DNA of 64,000 bases from Platerodrilus igneus (GCA_036346225.1 JARFIW010001458.1:1302001-1366000); one strand, 5' to 3'; positions 1-11,886 are shown, counted from the stretch's first letter. Program-made: numbers and translations. Notes: generated by a model from the sequence alone, not told the origin.

Positions 1-414
1 ATGTTTTGTAATTTTAAGATTGTTTTTTTTTCCTTTATTTGCGAGCTTGTATCATTTATTTTTAGTATTATAGGATTTAATATTATTTATAGTGGCTTAG
101 TACCACCATGTTTACCGTTTAAGTTGGGTAAATAAATTGTGTTACTGTTATGATACTGTGCTATTATTTTATTTTATGCATTATTAGACAGACAAGTGAG
201 CTGTCCTTAACTGTCGACTAACCTATAAGTTTTTTTTTATTTCAGCAGACAGAGGTGGGTTCTTAACTATCCTTATGCCCACCAAAATCTTCGACTGGAC
301 TAGTATGCTTTTGGCTTTTTTTGTAACGTTACGGTAACTCGTGCGGCTCTTTCTTGCTTGACCTTTCTTTTCTTGTTGATATTTCCTTCGGGATCCGTGT
401 TTTGCCGTAACAAT

Positions 415-540
415 TTTTTTCCTTGTTTCTATGTTTGTTGTATTTGAACACAGCTGCTGCTCTTTTTTGTTAGATACAGCTCGATTCCCCTTCAATTGTT
501 TTCTAAATATATACCCTATTTCATCGATATTCAGTGATAT
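415..540 (-). pseudogene. RTE-type LINE fragment (C-terminal connector)
   Basis: The minus strand reads a short piece with SNKKEQQLCSNTTNIETRKK, the same segment found in the large LINE at about 46.85 kb (KKKQLLCSKTTNIETSKR). In the RTE-type LINE it lies just before the TYVWSTALYG segment, downstream of the reverse transcriptase palm. Only this segment is recognisable; further left the reading becomes unrelated low-complexity sequence. Its upstream end stops at the SINE beginning near 552. Function is lost. Confidence 0.6.
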
Positions 541-551
541 GTAAAGAGGCG

Positions 552-845
552 CGGCTCCGTGGCGTAGTTGGTATGTGTGTGACTACTACGCCCAAGGTCC
601 CAGGTTCGAATCCTGACACGGTTCGCTTGAAAAATGTTAGGCAAGCATTTTTCACAAAAATACACCCTCGTTCGGATGAGAGGTAAAATGGAGATCCCGT
701 GTGTGAGTGTTGTCATGCACGTTAAAAATCCCCACCTTGCTTGGAACAGCAAGAGTTTGAAAAAATTCCAAATTTTACAGGTAAAAAAACTCGCTTCCTG
801 GTCAATGTAGTATCTTGGTGGAGCATTGGAAAAAATTACATGTAG
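552..845 (+). mobile_element. tRNA-headed SINE, copy 1
   Basis: A 5' tRNA-like head carries an RNA polymerase III A box (TGGCGTAGTTGG, 560-571) and a perfect B box (GGTTCGAATCC, 603-613). The body (about 671-732) reads TCGGATGAGAGGTAAAATGG and then CACGTTAAAAATCCC, which resembles from memory the conserved core of Nin-domain SINEs of animals. The tail contains CAGCAAGAGTTTG and GGAGCATTGG. Two better copies lie at 6.1-6.7 kb. The SINE sits between a LINE fragment on its left and a LINE 3' end on its right; the flanks GATATGTAAAGAGG and GGGTATTTAGAGAGG may be a decayed target duplication. It encodes no protein. Confidence 0.85.
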
Positions 846-2500
846 GGTATTTAGAGAGGATTAAGCAACCTGTGGCTACCAAGATCCCCCCAACACTTAT
901 ACATTTGCCAAATTAAAAGTTGTCCAATAAATCCTTTTGCACAATCAACATTAGTTGAAAATATTGCAAAACTAGCACCTGCAGTTGTTTATAATAATCA
1001 TCAGGTTTAAGTACAATTATTTTTTTCGTCATTAGGTTTTCGGTCTTGAAACTGGTTGGACGTGTATCCCCATTCATTTCTAATATGAGATAGCCTATGC
1101 ATTTCCTTGAAATTCCCACAGCCTACATCCTTGACTATCTGTGTATAATAATATAACCTAGGTCTACATCTACTCCTCTTTTCCTATTTCTGCTACTAAT
1201 ATATTCCACACTATTTCCTCATACCTTAGTATATGACCTACCATCCTGCCTGCCTCTCCTATTTTAATTGCTTTCCACATATTTCTTTCTACCCCTACTA
1301 TTTCTAGAACCTCTTTGTTCGTAACTTTGTATGTCCATGATAATCTTCATCATATGTCTATAGCGTCAAATTTTAAAGGTTTCATCTATTTCCTGTCCGC
1401 TTCTCTTACTGTCGAAGCTTAACAGCCGTACAGTACTGTGCTTCATAATGTTTTCAGCAATCTTTTTCTTGTTTCTATGTTCGTTGTGTTTGAACATAGT
1501 AAATGTTTTTTCTTGTTAAATGCAGCACAGTCTTATGCTAATTTTTGTTTTATATCTTTTTCATTTACCATCTTGCATTATTTGACTTCCTAGGTAGCAG
1601 AAATTTTTAACTTCTAGTAAGTTGCCATTTCCTGGTTGTATTCTAGTTTTTGATTTATTTTTCCCTTGTTTACATACTAGTACTTTAGTTTTATTTTTAT
1701 TAATTTTCGTATCATATTTCTCTGTTAGAACTGTTTCCATTTAATTAAGAACTGCTTCTAACTCTTCCTTGTTAGATGCTAATACTGCCATATCATCTGT
1801 ATATCTAAGCATATGTCTTTTGTCCCTATATCATAATTCCAAATGTCTTCTTTTCCATTTAATAGTATCCACTACCTCTTCGATGTACAAGTTGAAAATT
1901 AATGGGGATAGGGCACATTTCTATCTCATCCCTTTTCTAATATTTTCTACTCAACGTTCCTGACCTAATTCTATTACCCCTGTTTGCACTTTCTAAAAGA
2001 TATGTACTATCCGTCTATCTCTAGAACTCATTCCAATGTTTCTGAGTATTTCGAACATTTTTTCCATTTACACTGTCGAATGCTTTTTCCAGATATACAA
2101 ACCCTATCTACATGCTTTCTTCTTTTTCTGTTGTCTTCTTCATTATAGCCCCCAATATAAGAGCTAAAATAGCCTCCCGTTTGTCTTTGTACAATTCTAG
2201 TTAATATTTTTGACACGTGTGCTATCAAAACTTATTGTTTGAAAAATTTCACATCTATTTGTGCATCTCTTTTTGGTATAGTGACTATGATGTTACGTTT
2301 GAAATCTTTGGGTATCTCGCCTGTCTCATACATTTAGCTTACAAGTTGGAAGAGACGTTCTGTCACTGCTTGTCCTGTGGGTTTTAGAGTTTCTACCGGC
2401 ACCTCATCTATACCCAATGTCTTACTACTTTTCATACCCTTTAATACTAATCCAAATCTATCTATCTAACATATGTAATATTTATCTTACTATTAACTTT
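846..2500 (-). pseudogene. 5'-truncated RTE-type LINE (reverse transcriptase C half)
   Basis: Read on the minus strand this is a non-LTR retrotransposon that has lost its endonuclease and the start of its reverse transcriptase. From about 2480 down to 900 I see a palm entry (ILTRIVQRQTGGYF), a catalytic box as YTDDMAVLASNKEEL in place of the usual FADD or YADD, the thumb/connector VLVCKQGKN and FCYLGSQIMQDGK, and C-terminal pieces ending near DDYYKQLQVLV. Many stops and frameshifts break it. It is collinear with the larger copy at 46.2-49.5 kb. The 3' end is on the left, next to the SINE. It is inactive. Confidence 0.8.
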
Positions 2501-2521
2501 ACGTACACCAGAGAAAGGGGA

Positions 2522-2865
2522 CTTTTATTTTCTGCCTCAGCTTAATTTTGCGTGCGAACTTTCTTCGTGCAAAAACGATGAGGTCATAGGCGCCAGCGTT
2601 GTACATTACTAATCAAAACAACGAATCATAAAACTGATTAATTTAGAGTACAAAGTAACCATAATATCACATCTAGCTTTAAAACAGCCATAATGAATTT
2701 AACAACCTTTGAGTATGAACAATATACGGTATAAAAACAATCCTTCCTTAGAGCAAGGATGCATGTAACCTAAAAATTATATTTCTGCAATAAAATAATC
2801 TAACCCTAAACAGAAGTTATTAAAATGAAATATGATTATAAACTATTCAAAAGAATGTTGCAAGG
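2522..2865. repeat. Dispersed repeat, copy 1 of an unnamed family
   Basis: This stretch is collinear with 7757-8120 on the same strand. Shared landmarks include CTTCGT, TAGGCGC, TACATTA followed by TCAAAACAA, TTTAGA followed by AAAGTA, and GTGAAATATGATTATAA or its variant. It is non-coding in all frames. It starts directly after the LINE end. I do not recognise the family; a non-autonomous DNA element is one option, but I see no terminal inverted repeats. Confidence 0.6.
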
Positions 2866-3555
2866 TGAATTGAAAGCAACATTTATTTAATTTGGTATTA
2901 TGTTGTTCAGTAAATTAGTTAATGGGCACAACCCACAAGAAAAAGTATAGCAACACCACTGACTTGTAAGCGAATACGCAATAGGCAATCAGTCGACAAT
3001 AATTATTGTTCAAAGCACTGGTATACGCTTTACATCATAGCAGCAGCTTAAAGCTAACTTCCTTAAGAACGAATGCATGAGCAATTTTAAACGTGGGGTA
3101 GAAGTATGCATGCTGAGAAAACCGATGACGCCGCATCACACCTAGTTTATAATCATAGCTCCATTAAATCTTTCGTTAAAATATACATGTCCTCGCATCG
3201 TTTCGTTAATAAAGTCTAGACGTAGACGAATATTGTTTCTTTAGTAAACAAACCATACACATTATCTTTTTCTTCAATATGTCAAATGACAATACACAGT
3301 AAAACATCATATGCTCCGACTTTCATACCAAAAGCGTGTGTACACGCTGTTGGTGAATATTCGGTATTGCATGCATTTCGGTAAGTAGGGAAGTTTCATG
3401 TTATGAACCTGTTTTTTAACAACAGCGTTGTCGCGTCTGAGAGCAGGTACAGGGCCAAATAAAATTTGTTTTTTAGATTACATTATACTTTTAAGTTTAT
3501 TTGCTTTGTTAGGTGGTAATTATTTTTCTTAAACTGGTATTGCAAAAGTTATCTG
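2866..3555. other. No recognisable feature
   Basis: AT-rich non-coding sequence. I see no repeat, reading frame or terminal motif. Confidence 0.6.
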
Positions 3556-3559
3556 CGTA

Positions 3560-3770
3560 GTGTCGGACTGCAATAAAATCCCTCGTCTTCCAGCTGAAAT
3601 GGTTGAGACAGCTGCCTCTACTGCCTCTCCGCTGCTCCCCGTCCCAACAGCATCGCTTCCGACGTCTCTGGCTCGTGTGCATATAACTGCATCCCATTAT
3701 TTGAAACGATGTTTGGGGTATCTTCTGGCATAAGAACAATCGTCCCATATGGCATTTTGGTAGATACCTG
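3560..3770 (-). CDS. Possible host exon, unrecognised
   Basis: A locally GC-richer block in AT-rich surroundings. On the minus strand a reading frame runs through MPYGTIVLMPEDTPNIV and ends GRGAAERQ before a stop at about 3608. Just upstream of the block the minus strand carries a plausible splice acceptor (pyrimidine-rich TTATTCATATACAG, then GTATCTACC). Composition looks like ordinary protein rather than low-complexity noise, but I recognise no domain, and a second frame is also open for part of the distance. It could be a last coding exon, a decayed exon, or chance. Confidence 0.2.
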
Positions 3771-3779
3771 TATATGAAT

Positions 3780-5190
3780 AATTGAACATCAATTTAACTT
3801 TGCAGCATTTTAATAGGTATTCCGTTTAAAAAGCAAATACTAAATGAAGTTACAAATTATTACAGACAGGATCATAAACATGCAATTGGACTAAAATTAA
3901 GAATACAAATTACTTACATCTAGACTTCAAATTTTCCTCTGGTGAACTAAGCTGCGGTATCAGTAAGGGTTTTGTGTTGTTTTGCAAACTAAACGGCTAT
4001 TGATTGGGTTCTAGTGATTTCTACGCTGTTTCTTCTTAATGGATTCTGGTAAGGTTATAAGAGTTCCCATATATTGATAATCTTATGCATGAAATCAGTT
4101 GTCTCAGTTTCTTACTTCAACTAATTGCTTTAGATAATTTCTATGTTTTAGGATAAGTACTATTAGGCTGTATACAGTAATATAGATTAACAATGTTCTT
4201 TGTCTATTGTGGCCACATGACTTTATTATAGTATTTGTATTGCCGTCCGTGCAAGTAGAACGATGGCGTAGTCGTTTTTCCGCATGCCTTTCAAGACTAG
4301 CAGTTTCTACATTTTAAGTTTATGCCCATAGAGAAGGGAACGCTTTCAGAATGTTTAAAACATATTGGGCATACTGTTTTTGAAATTATTGATATCTATT
4401 TCCATTCCATAGATTATATTTTTATCGTAATTATTTCTGGGACATTAACAAAATATAACCCTTTTGGAAGAAGACTTTGGGTTACATTATCAATAGGTTG
4501 ATTGGAGGAATTATCTTGCGCCGTTGATTATTGTTTTGAAAAACTAACACACATCCTTCTAGCTCTTTTGTTGTTAAGATGGCGTTCACTTCGGCTTCAA
4601 CTTCTTTAAATTTGTTGATAGTATCAGTAGCGTTATATAGAAATTATGGGCATACAGTAACTGCCTTCTTTGTGATCTTAATTTTTCAAAGTTGCTGGAT
4701 TTGTACAATATAGTGTCGGTGCAAAGCTCTAAATTGTGATTTCATGTTTTCATAGACACTTTCTAAATCGTTTGTTTTTCAAGTAATATTTATTGTAGCA
4801 AGTAGAAGATACTCAGCCTCAACCACAAAGAACTTTAGACGCGACTCACACAAGGTGCTGTCAAATGAAAATTATTTCTCTTTTGGCCCGTCAACTATCT
4901 GAAATAATACTCCAAGGAGCGGGAAAACGTATATACGCTGTGTAAATATTTCTACCTTGTCAGTTGACCATAAGCAGGTGTGTTTAGCAACATCTAAGCT
5001 GAGTCACATTTGTCATCTCTAGCCTCTGAACAAATGTTCGGTGAGCGATACCTAAATTGTAAATGAATAACTATTTTTGTTGTGCTCTGCATACTGTTTT
5101 AGATATTTTGCTCTGTAGGAGTTATCCGCTTCTATTACGATTCTAGGATAGTTGTCTACGAGGGGGTGCTCCATATATATCGGAAACTGA
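3780..5190. other. No recognisable feature
   Basis: Non-coding, AT-rich, with no clear repeats. The sequence just before the mariner relic (about 5160-5330) may include its 5' untranslated end, but I could not match an inverted terminal repeat on the other side. Confidence 0.5.
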
Positions 5191-5333
5191 AAACACTAGT
5201 GTTGCTAGGTGCGATCTGACGTTTCTAACCTAAAGTTTGACATTTTTGACAGTATACAAACTTATAACATTTTGCCATATGAACACAATTTGTTTTCTTT
5301 TGATGGAGTTGAAAATTTCGTTTCGGCCAAAAT

Positions 5334-5915
5334 ATGGAATTAACTCGTGAACATTTTCGTGCGATGACTTTTTACAACAGTGCCTGAATCAACTTATTTC
5401 GACTTTTGGGGAATAAGCTCCAACCAAAATTACTGTATATCGTTGTATAGTAAATTCAATCGTGGTCGTAGTTCGCTAGTGGATGAATTAAAAGAAGGTC
5501 GTCCAAAATCGGCTATTGTGCCAAGATACATCGATGCTGTACGCGAATTGATAATGCAAGATCGTCATGTGACTTATCGTGAGATTTAGGCATCAATAGG
5601 CATTACTATGACAAGTATACATTCGATGTTACATGAACATTTAGCTGTGAAAAAGCTTTGTGCGCGTTTGGTCCCACATAATTTGATAATTGCTTAAAAA
5701 AGACTCGTGTCGGTTGGTGCAAAGAAATGCTCAGAAAATACGATTGCGGTGCATCAAACGAAGTGAATAACATTTACACAGGTGACGAATCTTGTAGTCA
5801 TTCGTATTAACCCGTAAGTAAACAGTACTCAAAACATCGAATTGATGGATCATACGCCGTATGGTCCTGATTTGGCATTTAATGATTTCCTTTTGGAAAG
5901 GGAACATGTTAGTGT
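5334..5915 (+). pseudogene. Mariner-family transposase relic, internally deleted
   Basis: The start reads MELTREHFRAMTFYN, the usual opening of one mariner subfamily. It continues out of frame as KFNRGRSSLVDELKEGRPKS (helix-turn-helix linker), DRHVTYREI, SIHSMLHEHLAVKKLCA and KTRVGWCKEMLRKYDCGAS, to TGDES, which holds the first catalytic aspartate. The sequence then jumps to DHTPYGPDLAFNDFLL, around the third catalytic aspartate, so the central catalytic core with the second aspartate is deleted. A stop follows DRHVTYREI and frameshifts are frequent. A full mariner transposase is about 345 residues; roughly 190 remain. It cannot transpose by itself. Confidence 0.85.
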
Positions 5916-6076
5916 TTCCTTTTGATTACATTTGGTGTTTGGTATTCTTTTAGAGCGTGTTCGTACAATTTTGGCCCAGAATATCCAGCTCACTAAAAAT
6001 TTTGTGTTTCGGTTAGGTACCAAAAACCTCGACTATAACAATAAGAATGGTTGTCGACTAACTCAGTAGTAAAGGT

Positions 6077-6092
6077 GGTATGTTTGAAGAGG
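6077..6092. repeat. 16-bp flank, first copy
   Basis: GGTATGTTTGAAGAGG directly precedes the first of two tandem SINEs. The same 16 bases recur exactly at 6387-6402 and 6695-6710. This is the pattern expected of a target site duplication shared by two consecutive insertions, or of a duplicated unit. Confidence 0.85.
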
Positions 6093-6386
6093 CGGCTCCG
6101 TGGCGTAGTGGTATGTGTGTGACTACTACGCCCAAGGTCCCGGGTTCGAATCCCGACACGGTCCGCTTGAAAAATGTTAGGCGAGCATTTTTCACAAAAA
6201 TACACCCTCGTTCGGATGAGAGGTAAAATGAAGGTCCCGTGTGTGAGTGTTGTCACGTACGTTAAAGATCCCTACCTTGCTTGGAACAGCAAGGGTTCGG
6301 CAAAATTCTAAATTTTCCAGGTAAAAAAAACTCGCTTCCTGGCCAATGTAGTACCTTCGGGTCAAGCATTGGAAAATCACATGTAA
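6093..6386 (+). mobile_element. tRNA-headed SINE, copy 2 (first of tandem pair)
   Basis: A 294-bp copy between identical 16-bp flanks. A box TGGCGTAGTGG (6101-6111) and perfect B box GGTTCGAATCC (6143-6153) are intact, followed by the same Nin-like core (TCGGATGAGAGGTAAAATG, then GTTAAAGATCCC) and a tail ending GGAAAATCACATGTAA. The internal promoter looks functional. Reading frames crossing it on either strand are coincidental. A LINE partner is not evident from the 3' end. Confidence 0.9.
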
Positions 6387-6402
6387 GGTATGTTTGAAGA
6401 GG

Positions 6403-6694
6403 CGGCTTCGTGGCGTAGTGGTATGTGTGTGATTACTACGCCCAAGGTCCCGGGTTTGAATCCCGACACGGTCCGCTTGAAAAATGTTAGGCGAGCATTT
6501 TTCACAAAAATACACCTTCGTTCGGATGAGAAGTGTAATGGAGATCCTGTGTGTAGTGTTGTCACGCACGTTAAAGATCCCTACCTTGCTTGGAATAGCA
6601 AGGGTTCGGTAAAATTCCAAATTTTCCAGGTAAAAGAACTCGCTTCCTGGCCAGTGTAGTACCTTCGGGTGGAGCATGGGAGAATCACATGTAA
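6403..6694 (+). mobile_element. tRNA-headed SINE, copy 3 (second of tandem pair)
   Basis: About 292 bp in the same orientation as copy 2, starting right after the second 16-bp flank and ending at the third (6695-6710). The B box has one change (GGTTTGAATCC, 6453-6463). It differs from copy 2 at several scattered positions, for example AGAAGTGTAATGG against AGAGGTAAAATGA, so it is not a very recent duplicate of it. Confidence 0.9.
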
Positions 6695-6714
6695 GGTATG
6701 TTTGAAGAGGGTCA

Positions 6715-7756
6715 CGGAATACTATCGTGTGGGAAATATTAGTAAAATCAAAAATTATCTTGTACGCTACTCAATTTGAAATACGGGTGTACCTAGAGAA
6801 AAATCCCAGCACGAGTAACAGAGGATACCAAAATCAGAAATCAGAAAGTGATTCTTACCTCAAATTCGCACAAGGAATAATTTAGTACACTAATTTAAAA
6901 CAAACCTTAATAAATGTAATGATCAACTAGTAATATAACTGTTTAAACTGCTTGCTGTAAGAAAGAAATGTTCTCAAAAATCAAATGCTAAACTACATGT
7001 ATATAAATCTTGCCTTTAGGTAATGACAGTCCTTTTAGTATATCAAGACTGGAAACTTTTACCTTTGCATTAGTTATGAGAACACAAATTCATAAAACTC
7101 CTTACTCTATTATACAATTAAAAATTTAAGCACGAGTACATACAAACATTCTTAATATATCAAAATAGTTATCTAAATGGAAAACGTTTTCGGCGAACGA
7201 AGTTATTTTCTAATTTTTTAAAACTAATAACAAGAACGTAATACGGGTACATTTATAAATATACAGATTTAAAAATGTTTATTAATTACAGGCGATTGTA
7301 GGTTATAGTATTAAAATTTATATTATAAATACTCGAGGTGTAAATCTGGACTGTAGGTACTTCAAAAGCAACTAAAACAATTATCTACAACTCAGTTCAG
7401 TTGTTTTAACCAGATCCTAAGGGAAACTCTAGGACTTCGTTAAAAGTTGGATGTATCCCAGCCAAAATGCCTTTCAAATCCGAAATTGTTATTTTCAGGA
7501 ACCAATTCTTCCTAAAAATAAAATTCACTAACCTGGTAGGATATAGTTCCGAAGTTTATTTGACTAGGCATAATAATCAAGTTCGCGAAGTTGCCACCAG
7601 ACTTATCTTTTTTTTCAGAAAACGAACTGGAGATTATCTTCCGCAGAATTTGGAGAAATGAATTAAGAATGCAAATAAAAATATTTTTGTCGATTTTTTT
7701 ATTTAGTATAAAAAAAACCATTTCTAAAACACATTAACCTGAACCAAAGAAGAAAA
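6715..7756. other. No recognisable feature
   Basis: AT-rich non-coding sequence. Short open frames at 7467-7721 on both strands overlap each other and have no recognisable content. Confidence 0.5.
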
Positions 7757-8120
7757 CTTAGCATTTTCGTAATCAGCATAATTTAGTGTTTGAACATTCT
7801 TCGTCACATGACGTTGATATCGTAGGCGCTAACACAATACATTATTAGTCAAAACAAATGAATCACAATAATTTAGAATGGAAAGTAGCTATGACATCAT
7901 TTCTAACCTTAAAACCACCATTATAAATTTGCTCACCTAGGAGTACGAAAAATATAGATTACAACGGTACCCTAAAATAATACTTCTTTATATCAGGAAT
8001 GCATATAAACTATACATTGTGTTTATCAAAAGAAGTAACTCTAACCCTATTGGCTGAATCTACCAATATAGAAACTACTAAAGTGAAATATGATTATAAG
8101 CATTTGAAGATAATGTTATA
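7757..8120. repeat. Dispersed repeat, copy 2 of the unnamed family
   Basis: Collinear with 2522-2865: GAACATTCTTCGTC, CGTAGGCGCTAAC, TACATTATTAGTCAAAACAA, AATTTAGAATGGAAAGTAGC and GTGAAATATGATTATAAGC all have counterparts in the same order. The copies are well diverged, with small indels. Non-coding. Confidence 0.6.
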
Positions 8121-8129
8121 AGCGTGTCT

Positions 8130-11100
8130 ATTCTTTTGTATGTTGAAAGTTGTTAACATTTGGCGTTTCAATGAAACGTTGCTCAATATATATCCGTTGC
8201 ATTTTTAATGTACGACAACTATGACTTGGTATTTTCTCAAAGTTTGTGGAACCGTATGGTTAAAATTGTTACAACAGACTCGAGTTGTGAAGCATGGTGG
8301 CATATTTGGCATTGAGGAGGCTCAAATATCCGTCTTTTTTCTTTTTGACTATTATGTTTAAAAATAGTATTTTCAAGATGATTTAATTTCATATTATATA
8401 TACATGGGAAGAAGTTGTACCCAGTTTTCCTTTTTTCAACAAAGGGGGTAATGCCAAAACAAAATTGAAATTTTTTATTATAGATTATAAACCAGAATGT
8501 GAATGAAAACTCATCCACACTATCACTATAGCGATCATTACTTCCGGTTTTGTAAATCGTTAGACCTTAAAATCCTCGGTCGAGTTCGGTTGTACAAATT
8601 ATATCCAATATGCAGCATTTACCTTTTCATACTTGTTTTTTGGTAGGTTTTTCGAGGTTTGAGTGGTTCACTCTTAATGCCGCTATCATTTCATTGATGT
8701 GGTTTCTACAGTTTTATCTCAAGACTAAAATGGCTCGCTGCAGTTATGTAATTAAAATATGTCATTTCCATTTGTAATTCCATTCATTTTGTAAGTACAA
8801 AGGTTCGAGTGATTCATGGAGCTAATCGAGTATAAATAGCTTGAATGCTTACTACGTTAAAATTCTTTTAACAAAGTGTCTTATTTCTAATACACTAATA
8901 TCGGAAACATTGCTCTTGCATGAACGATTACTAGAATGGAGTGAATAAATTATGATGATGTAATAAACGTATGCAGTAGATATCACTTAGGCTGTTACAA
9001 TTATTGCTGCATATATAGCAGTTTACGCTTGATAATAAATTACCAGCACATGTTTTAACTGACGCTTTTCCATTTGAAGTTATTGTGCTATAAACTTAAT
9101 TATTATACACTAAATAACACGATGAGATCTGTTTGTACATATAGATCCACTTATGTTACCATATCAAACCCCTATATCTTAATATTAGAACTTCAGCACT
9201 TGAGATACATGAGGACTTGCACAAAGCCTAGTTCCTGAACAACTATACTTTAGGGTGTACTTAAAGCTTGATATCGAAATAGTGTTAGGATATGCAAATC
9301 TTAAATTTTCACTTGATTCATCAGGGGAAGATTATATAAAACCCGTTCTCAAGAGATAGTAGCATATAACTGCATTCAATTTTCAGTATGACAACAGTTT
9401 AGAGAAACACATTATTAATATTATCTGCGACTGATGTAAGCATATTTATTTTTTCATAAAGCAAATATCTAGGGTTACCATACGAATCGCTTAATAAGCA
9501 ATATTAGGTGATGAAACAAAATCATTTATGACAAAAATGCAAAGAAGTATTTCAAGAAAATTTTGATTGGATGTAAGTCGAGCTCTTGGAGATGAAGTAA
9601 CTTTTAGGTTTTATAAAAATATTGAACCCATGGGCCACCCATTTCTAACTAAAATATTAAAATAATTGGTTTTAAATTTTTAAAGGACAATTTTATTTTA
9701 AATTGTAGTCTAAGTAAATAAAGCAAATATATTAATAAGGCCCGTGGCATATCCAGTCCGAGGTTTTGGAGGGGGCAGAGTAAGTGAAAAATAAAGCATT
9801 GTCAATTGTTGTTAGCGGTTACATTGTCTACTATTCGCAAAGTTATTGATTATTGTAACTTTTTTTTACAATGAAATGCGGTTACTACATGTGTTTTGTT
9901 AAAACCTTGCAAGCCATCTTTTCCTGCATGAATATTAATTTAACTACTGTTATTTGAAACGCCCTAAACTTTCTAAACAACTTTACGCTTTCTATGCTAT
10001 TTTAAATCATAAAAGTTATTGATCAACAAACTCGACTTACTTCCAATTGAAATGAGGGCCATTTAAAACATCCTATAAAATTTCATTATGTATTTATTCT
10101 ATAATATTTTGCTTTGTTAGTCGTAGTATAAATGCGTCAAACAAAGCAAACAAATGCTATCAACTTTGCTTTACATATTCGCTGAAATATGTTCTAACAC
10201 CAGCAGTTAATACGTTATGGTTCTCTGTAAAAGATTAAAATAACTTCGCATTGTACAAATGCTACGAAATATGTTTCAACCACCGCTGCACATACATTTA
10301 TGACTTTCTTTAAAAATTAAAAAGGCCGCTTTAACCACCTGCATGGTAAATAAGCACTTGTAGTGGGTTTATTATCTATACCAGGAAATTCTATCAAGCG
10401 GTGCTCTGCTATCTAGCAGCTGTGCAGTTGTACGAGCAATAGGTTATCCCTTTTGTTAGTAATTCTAGATAACCGTTATGTAATCTCATTATTCGCAAGC
10501 CGTGCTTTGCAGCTAGAATATACTTTTACAGGTGTTATTCAAAAAAATTTTTTAATTTGATTTTTCGGAAATACTTTCGAAAAAGATACCTGCATCACTG
10601 CGATAAATAAATTCTCTGAACTACGCTTTTAAGGAGGTTATCTACACGTTGCTAAGAAACTTTATGAAAGCGGCATTTTATTATCTCACAGATGTCGGCG
10701 TTTGTTAGCAATTTTTGGCAGCTGTTATTTCTTTGGTTGCAAGTCGTATTACAGGAACATTTCACAGTTGCTATAGTCAAAAGATTTGCAAGTTTATATA
10801 AATTGAATAAATTTAATATTGAAATTTAAATAGAAAAATATCTTAAAACTAATTAGATCTGACCTGCTACAGCTTGTTCGGGCGTGGATCAACACCCCTT
10901 TGTTGTCCTCCTTCGTTGAATCAGTGTTTCGTACAGTCACCCCTCGTTTTCCATAAATTACTTCGTGCTTCTTTAATTTATATGCCTTGAATCTCGGAAC
11001 TCAAAATTGTACCAGAATTGTACCAAAATATAACTGTGGACGCTGATTTGAAATATTGTATAGACCCAGATTTGAATTGTTCTTATCGACGCATACTTGA

Positions 11101-11880
11101 ATTATTCAGAAATACACCACTAATTTGACTTATTATCATTAACACATTCGAGTATTCTTCTTGTCGACACATTCGAATTATTATATCGCCAAATTTGAAT
11201 TATTCTCATCAACACATTTAAATTATAATATCCCAGATTCAAAGTATTCAAAAATGAACCACCAATTAGAAGCCCTATTATTATAAATATCTAGTTTAAA
11301 TAAATTACCCCAAATTCTACTCGCGTTAAACGGCAAAAGAAGTCTTCATAATTGTAGCACTATTATTCCTTGATATTTTGTAAATATTAAATTACGTGTG
11401 ACTTTCTGTTTAGCAGTGACGCAGCTTTGCCCTGTCTGAGTTTTAAACTGACCCGTCTTATCATTGCTCGGTGTTAATATGGGCTGTTCCCACTTACATG
11501 TGGGCTGGGTTTTCAACAGCTTTGCTGATATCTCAACCAACCAGATCTTTAATATTCCCTGCATTTTCTGATGTAATTTCTTAGGTTTTCCGTGTAATGG
11601 TGTTTGTTTGATACCTTATTATTCGTTATCTTGACCATACGTTGTTTTGTTTAGATATCGCCTTTTGGATAATTGAACAAAATAAATGATGTAACTTCAA
11701 CGCTATTTTCGTTTATGTAGTTTTGTGCATGTTTGAAACTGCGTTCTCTTATCAAAAAAGTTTATTATTTCGCCGTAATTACATAAAGCTTTGTTAGGTT
11801 TTATCTCTTATCTTCGAATTTGTTATGTAACTAATTAGAACACTTCTCAACGCGTGTTTAATTACATGTACTATCCTTGC
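8130..11880. other. Long stretch without a nameable feature
   Basis: No coding region or known element is visible over about 3.7 kb. Two weak internal patterns occur: an imperfect ~90-bp duplication at about 10180-10330 (GAAATATGTTCTAACACC then GAAATATGTTTCAACCACC), and a set of TTCGAATTATT-like motifs spaced about 20-50 bp apart at 11085-11230. Neither is strong enough to define an element. Confidence 0.45.
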
Positions 11881-11886
11881 TTCTGA

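Noticed and set aside
552..625. A tRNA gene at the SINE heads
   Set aside because: A and B boxes are present but the body continues into a multicopy SINE and the cloverleaf is not complete; it is the SINE promoter.
6192..6677. A 161-codon minus-strand frame (and several others) across the tandem SINEs
   Set aside because: The frame runs antisense through a tRNA-headed SINE and repeats itself because the SINE is duplicated; no independent protein evidence.
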